The position numbers were made by a program, and so were the translations under genes. A DNA stretch of 64,000 nucleotides from Thuidium tamariscinum (Eukaryota > Streptophyta > Bryopsida > Hypnales > Thuidiaceae), in NCBI GenBank assembly GCA_947034885.2, contig OX344749.2, positions 27,605,501-27,669,500 on the forward strand, written 5' to 3'. The notes under the pieces were generated by a model that was given only the letters and a program-made list of their open reading frames with translations, made no database searches and was not told the DNA's origin. Every line of letters begins with the position of its first letter. Position 1 is the stretch's first letter. Of this stretch, positions 34,128 through 51,790 are shown piece after piece.

Positions 34128-34140
34128 GTTTAGGGTTTAA
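34128..34140 (+). promoter_or_regulatory. Telo-box upstream of EF-Tu locus
   Basis: GTTTAGGGTTTAA stands in front of a region with a plausible first exon (ATG near 34455, then a Ser/Arg/Leu-rich stretch RRSQSLLKLILPQSSSS typical of an organelle transit peptide). Telo-boxes are classical in plant translation-factor promoters. Confidence 0.45.
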
Positions 34141-34590
34141 GGCTCTGCGAAGCGATTCCTTGAGCTCATCGCACACTTGTCAGTTTCTACTGCCCGATCT
34201 GTCGTGGCCACATTGCTGGCCCCGCAGAAATTCATCGTCTTCGGGTGTGCGATCATCGTCGCCTGGATTGTTTTCAGGATTATTGCTCTCTGTATAGAGC
34301 GATATTTTTCAATGTTAGGATCTGGAATGCGGAGGTGAACGATGCATGACGAAGAAGAAGCCCTCAGAACTGAGGCTCTGCATTAGGGTGTGGGAGGAGC
34401 GTTGGTTGATTGATTGATTGAAAGAGTGTTTGCAAGAGAAGACTAGAATTTGGCCATGGCAACGGTGATAGTGCACATGCACGGCGGTCGCAGTCGTTGC
34501 TGAAGCTCATATTGCCTCAAAGTAGCTCCTCTGTATGCACGTACCACTCATACGGGCTTTCCGTTGAGAGCCAAAGTCAAGTATTGGATT

Positions 34591-34907
34591 CACTAGAAGA
34601 AAACTACACTATTTATGCCAAAAACTGCGTTAAATTTGCCAAACTTGCATTTTAGTTAACAAAGACTGCGTTGCGTTCAACGTAACGTGTGGAGTGGATT
34701 GTGTTGAGTTCTCCCTTCATAATGCAAAATTTTGTGTTTCAACGTGTCAACACAAAATTGAACAAGGAAAACATAGAATTTTGTGTTAGAATGAAATTTT
34801 TTGCATAACAAAGCAGAACTTCAACACAATCCACTCCATGCGTTACGTTGAATGCAACACAGTTTCAACACAGTTTTTGTCACATACAACGTAGTTTTCT
34901 TCTAGTG
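34591..34907. mobile_element. CACTA-type palindromic MITE 1
   Basis: A 317-bp element beginning CACTAGAAGAAAAC and ending with the exact reverse complement. It is flanked by the 3-bp duplication ATT (34588-34590, 34908-34910), as expected for the CACTA superfamily. The two arms pair imperfectly over much of their length (AACACAAAATT words on both sides). It is non-coding and lies in the 5' part of the EF-Tu locus. Confidence 0.82.
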
Positions 34908-35125
34908 ATTCTTCGTCTACGAGGTCTCAGGAGATGAGTCTATGGAGGAATTACTTGAAGGGGATCATGTCCGTCCGCACAATGGCCACCTTCAACTGAA
35001 AGTGCGTTGCGCCAAAACCTTGTTCGATTGCATTTGTTCATCCCTCTCCTTTGTTAGATCCTTGAATATGCATCAGATTTGATGTGCCCTAAAATCGTGT
35101 GCAATTGCTGTTCTACACCTAGAAT

Positions 35126-35354
35126 CACTAGAAGAAAACCATGTTGGAACCCCCCAAATCACGTTGGGTCGGTACTGTTGAGTTTCTAGTTTCAAACACA
35201 AAATTTTGGTGTTCTGACGTAAAATTTTGTGTTTGCCGGAACAATGCAAAATTTGGAATGCTAGAACAACACAAAATTTTGTGTTTGAAACTGGAAACTC
35301 AACAGCACTGACCCAACGTGATTTGGAGGGTTCCAACACAGTTTTCTTCTAGTG
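35126..35354. mobile_element. CACTA-type palindromic MITE 2
   Basis: A 229-bp element with the same CACTAGAAGAAAAC ends as MITE 1. It has a 3-bp AAT duplication (35123-35125, 35355-35357) and a near-complete hairpin structure (GTTGGAACCC / GGGTTCCAAC, TTTGTGTTT words). Non-coding. Confidence 0.83.
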
Positions 35355-36272
35355 AATGGATTGATTTTTAGTGACAACGATTAATTGAGTATTTACCAAT
35401 GACTTGCATGGTGTCTATTTTAGCATTCCATGACTGTTTGGCAAGGTTTTTGTGAGATGCGTATTGGTATTTTGAGTCTATCTTCAAGGTCATCTATTAT
35501 TTTCGGTTCGAACCGGAACGTTGGATATTAGAGAGTCTAGTGTAACTAGAGATGATATAATCAATGGTTGCAATTGTAATCTCAAATTGAGATTTTGAGC
35601 TCATTTCTCTATCAAATGTGATGATCGATATCTTGATGCAAAGCTATTAAGAGAGCGCCTCATCATTTGAAATTGAGATTTTAGCAAGCAGTCAAACGTG
35701 TGCAGAAAATATGCAGCGGTAGTCAATAGGTAGTTTGGTTTTTGTGTTTTCTTGGTCAATCATGTGAATGATACATTGGTGACCAGTGAATATGCGCTTT
35801 AAATGAACTACAATTCACTTCCTATGATTCGCCTCCTAACTTGAAGTAGTGAAATCATAGTAACTGGCTTGGTTTCAGATGACGTCAGCAAGTACTCGCC
35901 GTTCTAGTTTAGTTTTGTATCAAAAATTGAACATTTAGACTATCCTACGCAAATTACCCTGGTTTGCGGTGCTATGAATATGCCTTTGAATAGGGTATTA
36001 TAATCTGTTTCATAAGATGTCCTTTATAGATGCGTGCTTTTCATGTTGGTGTGTATCTTGACAGAGGAGGGTTTACTAGGATATCTGAATCTAAATTGTA
36101 GGTTCATAGGGATTAGAGTGAGTTCATTATAGCCAAGTTTGCTCAAATTGGCTTTTAAAGTTTAGCCTCATTCGTTTGGCCTTTATTCATGCCATTTGTT
36201 TGCGGCTTCAAATTGGTTTTTGAATCCCGAATGTCTTATTGGTTGATAGTCAATGCATTGTCCCTATCATAC

Positions 36273-39200
36273 AGGCAGGCAAGTATCCTGATGCTTCACT
36301 TGAAGGTTACACTTGGAGGTCTATAACTCTGTATTCTTGTGAGCATTTCAGTAAGCCGCACATGAATATTGGAACAATTGGACATGTGGACCATGGAAAG
36401 ACTACTCTCACAACAGCAATTACCAAGGTCAGTTTGCCTCAATTTCACTTCGTCCATTGTTTTCTGAGATTGCCTCACAAGGTATTGCTAATTTTAGATT
36501 GAAATAACTAGAGTTGTAGAAAACTTTCGATCGAGTCTTTGTTCATGTTTGTTTTGAGCAGGTTTTGGCTGACAAGGGTATGGCTAAGTCAATTGCGTTC
36601 GATGAGATCGACAAAGCTCCAGAGGAAAAGCAACGGGGTATCACCATTGCCACTGTAAGCTCTTCTTAGTTTCCTTTTCGAGAATCTGTTCTTAGGAACT
36701 CCCAGAGTACTCAAGCTGATCTCACGAAGTACATTCTTCAACTTTTTATATCAAGATCGCTTAGCTCAAGTCTTTATTCTTACTAGTTGGTGTTACTTAT
36801 TTGGTGTAGGCGCATGTTGAGTACGAAACAGAGAAACGTCACTACGCCCATGTTGATTGGCCAGGGCACACTAATTACATGAAGGTAAGGTTCATAGTTC
36901 TATTCTACCGATTCCAGATTTTGCTTTCTTCCTTTTGGTCACTTGACCCGCTTACTTATAGTGAATCTTTCACTAGTAGAAATCTGTGTTTGCCTCAACA
37001 AAATCTACTTGACGTGTTTGTTGAGGCAAACGCAAAAACTGCGTTTTCTACGTTTTTCAACGCAGTTTTTGCGTTTGCCTCAACAAACATGTCAAGTAGA
37101 TTTTGTTGAGGCAAACGCAGATTTCTACTAGTGTCTTGAAGAGGATGAGGCTGATGTATTACAGTTTGCTCTTGCAGAATATGATTACAGGTGCTGCACA
37201 AATGGATGTGGGATTCTTGTTGTTTCAGCACCAGATGGGCCTATGCCCCAGACTAAAGAACATATCCTTTTAGCTCGGCAGGTTGGTAGATATTCTCGAA
37301 CCAATTTTTTTGAAGTTGTCATTTTAACGTCGAAGGTGTTTTCCTCGTCATAAGGTTCTGCAACTACTTCCAATACATTAGAAGAGTACGATGAGGTCTC
37401 AAGTTTTCACTTCTGTGGCAAATACGGCAGGTCGGAGTTCCATTGTTGGTGGTTTTCTTGAACAAAGTGGATGTAAGTTGTGGAAGACGAGGAGTTGTTG
37501 GAGCTTGTGGAGATGGAGTTGCGTGGTAAGCTTATAGAGCTAGCTTTGAGTATCCACCGAAGTTCTGGAAATTTTGTGGAACTTTCTCTAAACTACTGAT
37601 GTTTTTGTAGAGTTGTTGTCATTCTACAAGTTTCCAGTCAATGATATTCCTATCGTTAGAGGCTCAGCTCTCGCTGCATTGCAAGGGACAAATGAAGAGC
37701 TTGGAAAGAAGTTGATTTTGAAGTTGATGGAAGCCGTAGACTCGTACATCCCTGAATCCAAGCGCAATCTCGAGAAACCCTTCATTATGCCAATTGAGGA
37801 TGTATTCTCTATCCAAGAGAGATTAACTATTAGGCTCCAGATTACATAGTAGAGGCGCAAGTTCCTAGCAGTTTGTCATTTTATCGATTTTTGAGTGTAG
37901 TCGTTTTGAAATAATTGATGGCTAAGGCCATATTGAGCATTCTCTATGTTGACATTGTTTATTTCTAAACAAAGATTTTGTGACACAGGAAGACTGAACT
38001 CTAGCCATGAGACGAGTATATCTATCAGACGAGTTTATTTCTTGTGATTAGGGTCGCGGTACTGTGGTAACAGGACGTGTGGAGCAAGGCGTAGCCAAAG
38101 TGGGCGAGGAAGTCGAAGTTGTTGTACTACGCTCGGTATACATACTACTTATATTTCTCTCATTTATATTCCTTCTAAATGTTTACCTTTCAGACTCTGC
38201 CGAAGAACTTTCTCTGACTTTCTTCATGTATTGCAGGGCCGAAACCCCAAGACAACTGTCACTGGTGTTGAAATGTTCAAGAAACAATTGGATCAAGGAT
38301 AGGTTTTGTTCTTATTGGAGCCTTCTCATACTTTGGTCGGTCGGTTTTTGTGGCTGAGATATGTATAGCAGATCTGTTAATCTGACTTGAGATGGGTTTC
38401 TCCAAAGTATTCTGATTGTAATTTTTTTGCTAACTTGTATTTAGTGAAGTCTACCGAGTTGGCTTATGAAGGACTCATATTAGGACTTTTACAGCTACGA
38501 TCTTTTCGATAGTTATTCCTTCAGTACAAATATTTGTTCGAGCAGGGTTATGTCTTGAATTTGTTATTGAAATTCAGGGGGTTTCCTGATACAGGCAGGA
38601 GACAACATAAGTCTTCTGATTCGTGGACTTAAGCGAGATGAAGTGCAGCGTGGTCAGGTGAGATACTATTTCATCATTGGCATTTTCTACGACTCAAAAT
38701 AACAGGCAGAACCCCAAATTTTCTTCGAAATCAACTTGATACTTTGGCAATCTGATTGTGACATTACAAAGGATCGTATTTGTTGAAATTATTTCATTGA
38801 ATTTATTTATTTTTCTATTTGTCGTGTATTGGTGGTGTGCAGGTCATGTGCAAGCCTGGTATAGTCAAGACGAGCACAAAGTTCGAAGTAGAGGTTTACA
38901 TTCTTACCAAGGAAGAGGGAGGCCGACATACTGCCTTCTTTTCTAACTACAGACCCCAGTTCTACTTACGTAGTACTGATGTCACTGGAAAGGTAGAGCT
39001 TCCAGAGCACATCAAGATGGTCATGCCTGGAGACAATTTGACTGCCCAATTCGAACTAATCATTCCTTGCCCCCTTGAACATGGTAAGCTTCCTTCTCCT
39101 TGTTTGGCAGAAACTCACTTTGCGAAGCTGACTTTACTGTACAGTATATTGTACACTGTTTTGTTATCTGAAACTCCTTATTATCCTGTTTAGTACAATT

Positions 39201-39305
39201 TATTTTCTTATTCTACATGGAGTTTCGTTTGCAGGACAACGCTTTGCTCTTCGAGAAGGAGGAAGGACAGTTGGTGCTGGGGTTATTTCAAAGCTAGTGG
39301 CTTAA
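36273..39305 (+). pseudogene. TUFM: Mitochondrial-type elongation factor Tu gene, decayed
   Basis: Exons at ~36273-36426, 36562-36654, 36810-36884, 37178-37281, 37431-37525, 37611-~37817, 38052-38135, 38237-~38300, 38594-38656, 38843-39083 and 39235-39305 together encode an EF-Tu. The G1 motif [50 protein letters not shown], the [11 protein letters not shown] barrel and EGGRTVGAGVISK are all present. Breaks: G3 reads DWPGH in place of the invariant DCPGH. One base is missing near 37208 (QMDGG), and one is extra near 37475 after LNKVD. Two donors (after IQ near 37817 and after LDQG near 38300) have lost GT, the second leaving an in-frame stop. The remaining splice sites and the stop at 39305 are intact, so decay looks recent. 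EF-Tu brings aminoacyl-tRNA to the organelle ribosome; this copy probably cannot. Confidence 0.85.
36971..37133. mobile_element. CACTA-type hairpin MITE 3, inside an EF-Tu intron
   Basis: A 163-bp element that is almost a perfect palindrome. It starts CACTAGTAGAAATCTG and ends with its reverse complement, and the inner words (GTTTGCCTCAACAAA, AAACTGCGTTTT) mirror each other too. It lies in the intron between 36884 and 37178, about 45 bases before the acceptor. Flanks are TTT and TCT, so the 3-bp duplication is imperfect. Confidence 0.82.
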
Positions 39306-47180
<7,875 letters not shown>

Positions 47181-50100
47181 TTATTATCAAAAAATACAAT
47201 TGTAGAATCAATTCATAATACTCCATCATCATCAACTTCACTTCTACCTATAGAACAAGTTGTATCACCACCAATCCATGCATATTTGAATAATGAAATT
47301 ACAAATTTGCATTGTATTAAACATCATTCAAATCTTAATTCATCCATTAGTCTCCAAGAAAAAAATCAAATGAATTTGGATACAATACTAAATAAAAAGA
47401 AAAAATATAATACAAGATCTACAAATTTGCCAAAAGATCTTACATTTACAAGTGATGCAAGTGTGAACAATTTACCTCAAGAAATAACTAGTCATGTTAT
47501 ATCATGGCCAAATTCTCATAGAAGAAAAAGAACCCATATTTCAAAACCCTTGTATATAGCTAAAAATTTAAGCAAATCCTTATTTAATGAAGGCCCAACA
47601 AACAAAAGAGCAAGAACACCTCTTTCTAATTCTCCATCGTCACCTTCCCATCAATCACCAGTAGAAACTCGTACACAATCACCCTTACCAATTGTGCATC
47701 AACTTCAAACTAGCCTTGTTAATGTCTCAAATACTAGTCAAAGTGAAGATATACTAGATTCAAATGATACATCTTTTATTTCTAAAATTCCTCTAACTTT
47801 TTCTAATTATGTTGAAGAGATAAACGACGTTATGGATATTTCAATAGATGATTATGATATTCATGAAATATCAAGGCAATATACTACAAGTACCCATTCT
47901 ATGGTTTCTCTTCCGTTACATATTGAACATGCTAACCAATCTTTTAGTGAAGACTTTAGTAATAAAAGTAACCTTGAAAGTAATTCAAATGAAATGGGTA
48001 TTGAAAAAATTGATAAAGTTCAATGGATTTCTTTTGTTGAAATGATGAATGATTCTAGCAAAAAAGGATTCGTAATCGAAAAAACAAACAATGATGCAAT
48101 AATAACTCAACCAAACTTTGGAGAAACTAATATAACTTTAGGAGATTCCATTGATAAAATAACAAATGATGTTACTGAAGAAACAAACAATGAAACTTCC
48201 TTACTTGAAATGATGAATGATGATTCCTTACTTGAAATGATGAATGATGACGTAGAAGGTCTTACATTAGAAGAAACAAATGATGATTCAAAAACAACTC
48301 AAAAACATCAAGAAAAGTTGACAAGTGAATTATTAGGAGTACATATGAAGAAAAAAAATTGGGTGGCAATATTACCTAGGTCACTTTATAAGGGTGGTAA
48401 ATATTGGGCCCTTGGCCAATATGCAACTGCTGAAGCGGCTGCTAGGGTACGAGACTTGGTAGCTCTTAAAATAAGAAAACACAAGGATGAAAAATTTGAA
48501 TTAAATTTTCCTTTATCTGATTATAGTGATGACTTAATAGAAATGAGAAATTGGAATAAAAGAGATTATATATGGTCACTTTATAGACAATCATCAGCAT
48601 TTAAAGCAGGGGATACTGGTTTTAAGTGTATTTATCTCATAAAAAATAACAAAAAACCTCAAATGTGGGAAGGAAAAATATGTAATGTTGGTGGAAAATT
48701 GAAAGGATACAAAAATATTGTACATGTTGACAAAAATCCAATAAAAGAAATTCCTGCTATATTTTGTGATCTTGTAAATTTGCATCTCCATGGATGGGAA
48801 TATATGACTAATTTTCGTCCCGGACTATATAGTAAATCTGATGTCAAAGACTTTATAGCTTTGCTTGAAAAAAAAGAACAGAAAAAAGCATATGAATGGG
48901 ATCTTATTAAACGGGTACTACTAGAGCCTTTGCCATTTAATAGTTACATAGAGAATCCTACATTGATAAAAAGAAATGAATCTAACAATTCTAGTGCTAA
49001 AATAGTGCCAAAAAAATTCTTAGGAGTATCTTGTATAAGAAGCAAATATTGGAAAGCAACCATGGTTAATCCAAATAGTAGAAACAATGCAAGGTGGACC
49101 ATTGGACATTACGCAACTAACGAAGAAGCTGCTAAGGTTCAAGATTTAATAGCTCTAAAATTAAACTATCATAAAGACAACCAAAATTATCATTTCAATT
49201 TTCCTATATCTGATTATAATGATGATTTACAAGAAATGAAAAATTGGAGTGAGACGGATTATATTTGGTCATTGAGAAGACAATCTTTGGCCTTTTCTGA
49301 GAACGAATCAAGTTTAAGATGTGTCAAGTCTTCTAATAATATTGAAGGAAAAAACAAAGACACCAAAGATTTATGGGAAGGATGTGTTATAAACCATGGA
49401 GGAAAAGTAAAAGGATTTGAAAGTACAATAATCATTGGTCCATATGACACTAAAGAAGTACCTGCAATATTTTGCGACCTCATAAATTTGTATATAAAAG
49501 GTTGGAATTATATGACAAATTTCCGCCCTGGACATTATTCTCAAGCATATGTAGAAAATTTTGTATCCCTTCTTCAAAAACATCAACAAGATGAAGCATG
49601 TGAATGGAAACTTATCAAACAAATATTAGCAAAGCCACTTCCTTCTATAATTTACATTAAAAATTCTTCAAGTGAAAAGATTGGTGAATCAAATACACTC
49701 CATTTTGATGACATACAAGCCAATGATAATAATATAAATGGAAGTCTTCCAAATCTAGTTCAAAATAATGTACATGAAAAAAATAATATTTTGGATCTAG
49801 ACATTGACAATTTAATACAAGACAATATACAGTTTGAAGAAAATAGGTTAGACATTAGTTTTGACAATTTGAAAAAATTTGATATCAACACTAACCAAAA
49901 TTCCAATGCAAAAGTGCAACCAAGAGATATGGCTAAATTTTTCATTGAATGTCCTTGGGAACAACTTGATGCTTTATGGGCATTAGTTAAAAAATCTAGT
50001 GGTGGTTGTGATTTGGACTTTGAAAACTTTCTTCTTGGAAAGTATGGAGCTTCAACTTGGTCACCATCTGATATCAAATCAAATGATTTTGAATGCAAAC

Positions 50101-51368
50101 AAAATAAAGAATACAAGTTCTATTTTCCATGTGTCATTGCTACAACTTCTACTGAAATGAATATACAAAGACGCATTCTTGGATTAGATTATTTTCAATA
50201 CAAAATGAACTTGTCTTATACTTTCATTGAAGATATTCAAAAGCAATGGGTGAACGTTCCAAACATTAGATATTTAGAAATAAGCTTCACTAATATTATT
50301 GCTAGTGATGGTGGACTTCTTGTTGTAAAAGGAGGAAAGCAATCACCTCAATTGAGTAATGAAATGAACCCAATGGATAACTTATTTGCAACTTATAACC
50401 ATTATTGGGCAATGAATGATTACATTAAAGTTAAAAATCAATCTATGATTATTGTAACAAATCCCCTCACTGAGGAAATCAAATTGTTGCCTCCAATTCC
50501 ACAAAAAGTATTACATAAAATAATTGCTCGATTAAGCTTCTATGATAGTGAAAGAACAACTTATCGCTTAATTTTGATAGGAACTTGTCATTGTGAGGAA
50601 GAAGTGGTACAAGAAAATATAGAAACAATGAAAAATGTAGAGCTTGCATTGGTAGTGTATTGCTCTATAAAGAATTCTTGGGTGCATTTTGATAAAGTTT
50701 TAAATGCAGCTCCACCTTCTAAAACATTAGGACTTCCTACTCTTGTTTTTCATAAGTATTCTATTTATTATGGTGGTGTACAAATTCACCCTCAATTGGG
50801 AAGAGAACCAATTTCAAAACCAGTTATAATCTATTTCAATACACACATTTCTCGAAGACAAAAATTGATCATTGATTTTGCTGAAGCAGGAAAGTCTTAT
50901 TCCGTAAATGTTGTTGAACCACCAAAACTTGTTCAAATAGGCTTCAATGCAAAGATTTATGCGGTAACTCGGGAAGCACAATTTCAAAAAGCAATAGACA
51001 CATTATTTATCATTGAAGTTGTTGTAAATACAGATGGTACTCCTACAGGTTCTTATAAGGTATTGTCAGAAGGTGTCATGCCCAAGACAATGTACTCACT
51101 ATTATTTAGAAAGACCAATATGAATGAAGATGAAGTATCAATGAATAATAGTGACAATTTGTCTCCATGGGAAGCAATGGGGAGTGCTAGTGATATAGCC
51201 ATTAAAGTTATTGGCTCTGATCCAATGATTGCTCTCTACAATGTTCAAGATGGACATTGGAATTATTCCTATTTTCCATATTTTGAACGTTCTAGAAAAT
51301 CCTCCAATTATGAAGCATGGAGATTAATTCCAGGAGTTTATGAACCAAGATGGAATGCAATGCCATAG
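47181..51368 (+). CDS. Double AP2-like protein fused to an F-box-associated/kelch-like C-terminus
   Basis: One exon is open from 47181, directly after an acceptor-like TATTTTAG, to the stop at 51368. The first ATG is at 47370, but coding-like sequence (SSSTSLLPIEQVV) precedes it, so an upstream exon is likely. Residue numbers count from 47286. An Asn/Ser-rich N-terminus (1-345) includes a short duplication of SLLEMMNDD. AP2-like domain 1 is ~350-412 (W-V-A-I-L, WALGQYATAEAAARVRD, LNFP) and AP2-like domain 2 is ~577-643 (YWKATM, WTIGHYATNEEAAKVQD, FNFP). Each is followed by an E-M-x-N-W...DYIWSL-R-Q-S segment, like the ANT/AP2 linker, then a repeated WEG module (~459-550, ~695-785). The C-terminus (~940-1355) resembles F-box-associated/kelch domains (IIVTNPLTEEIKLLPPIP, LALVVYCSIKNSWVHFD), but no F-box is seen. 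It is very AT-rich, like its surroundings. Possible roles are DNA binding or a degradation adaptor; both are inferred. Confidence 0.72.
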   Translation, partial: LLSKNTIVESIHNTPSSSTSLLPIEQVVSPPIHAYLNNEITNLHCIKHHSNLNSSISLQEKNQMNLDTILNKKKKYNTRSTNLPKDLTFTSDASVNNLPQEITSHVISWPNSHRRKRTHISKPLYIAKNLSKSLFNEGPTNKRARTPLSNSPSSPSHQSPVETRTQSPLPIVHQLQTSLVNVSNTSQSEDILDSNDTSFISKIPLTFSNYVEEINDVMDISIDDYDIHEISRQYTTSTHSMVSLPLHIEHANQSFSEDFSNKSNLESNSNEMGIEKIDKVQWISFVEMMNDSSKKGFVIEKTNNDAIITQPNFGETNITLGDSIDKITNDVTEETNNETSLLEMMNDDSLLEMMNDDVEGLTLEETNDDSKTTQKHQEKLTSELLGVHMKKKNWVAILPRSLYKGGKYWALGQYATAEAAARVRDLVALKIRKHKDEKFELNFPLSDYSDDLIEMRNWNKRDYIWSLYRQSSAFKAGDTGFKCIYLIKNNKKPQMWEGKICNVGGKLKGYKNIVHVDKNPIKEIPAIFCDLVNLHLHGWEYMTNFRPGLYSKSDVKDFIALLEKKEQKKAYEWDLIKRVLLEPLPFNSYIENPTLIKRNESNNSSAKIVPKKFLGVSCIRSKYWKATMVNPNSRNNARWTIGHYATNEEAAKVQDLIALKLNYHKDNQNYHFNFPISDYNDDLQEMKNWSETDYIWSLRRQSLAFSENESSLRCVKSSNNIEGKNKDTKDLWEGCVINHGGKVKGFESTIIIGPYDTKEVPAIFCDLINLYIKGWNYMTNFRPGHYSQAYVENFVSLLQKHQQDEACEWKLIKQILAKPLPSIIYIKNSSSEKIGESNTLHFDDIQANDNNINGSLPNLVQNNVHEKNNILDLDIDNLIQDNIQFEENRLDISFDNLKKFDINTNQNSNAKVQPRDMAKFFIECPWEQLDALWALVKKSSGGCDLDFENFLLGKYGASTWSPSDIKSNDFECKQNKEYKFYFPCVIATTSTEMNIQRRILGLDYFQYKMNLSYTFIEDIQKQWVNVPNIRYLEISFTNIIASDGGLLVVKGGKQSPQLSNEMNPMDNLFATYNHYWAMNDYIKVKNQSMIIVTNPLTEEIKLLPPIPQKVLHKIIARLSFYDSERTTYRLILIGTCHCEEEVVQENIETMKNVELALVVYCSIKNSWVHFDKVLNAAPPSKTLGLPTLVFHKYSIYYGGVQIHPQLGREPISKPVIIYFNTHISRRQKLIIDFAEAGKSYSVNVVEPPKLVQIGFNAKIYAVTREAQFQKAIDTLFIIEVVVNTDGTPTGSYKVLSEGVMPKTMYSLLFRKTNMNEDEVSMNNSDNLSPWEAMGSASDIAIKVIGSDPMIALYNVQDGHWNYSYFPYFERSRKSSNYEAWRLIPGVYEPRWNAMP

Positions 51369-51484
51369 ATACCTTATGTGTATACATACAAATCCATGAA
51401 TAAACTTATGATCAATGTACGGGAAGTGCCAGCAGTTGGTTTCAAGTTGGCCGGTTGATTTTGTGAATTTCCAAACGAAATAGA

Positions 51485-51782
51485 CTAGGGGAGGACACTT
51501 CCCGTTTTTTAATAACCTACGTGCGGCGGAATATAGGGTACATTTAAGTAATCTTAGGTAAAATTTATAAAAAATTTACATATAAAATAGGGGACATTAA
51601 AAAGGCAAAGTGTTTTAAAAATAAAATAGGGATAATAATATGGCTGATTTTTCCGCTTTATAGTAAAATAGGGGCTCTTTTAATGTTGCCAAGTAATGAT
51701 TACAAGTAATTGATAGCCCCCCTAAAAATACCCCACCGCCACATGTGGGTCCTCCAAATATACAAGAAGTGTCCTCCCCGGG
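51485..51782. mobile_element. hAT-like MITE, copy 1
   Basis: A 298-bp element with ends CTAGGGGAGGACACTTC and the near reverse complement ending CCTCCCCGGG. It is flanked by the 8-bp duplication GAAATAGA (51477-51484, 51783-51790), the size typical of hAT elements. It begins about 116 bp after the stop codon of the AP2-fusion gene. Confidence 0.9.
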
Positions 51783-51790
51783 GAAATAGA

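Noticed and set aside
35073-35339. 88-codon ORF on the minus strand
   Set aside because: It lies almost wholly inside the hairpin of CACTA MITE 2.
36879-37231. Mirror-image ORFs on both strands with repeated [19 protein letters not shown] residues
   Set aside because: They arise from the palindromic CACTA MITE in the EF-Tu intron and are not genes.
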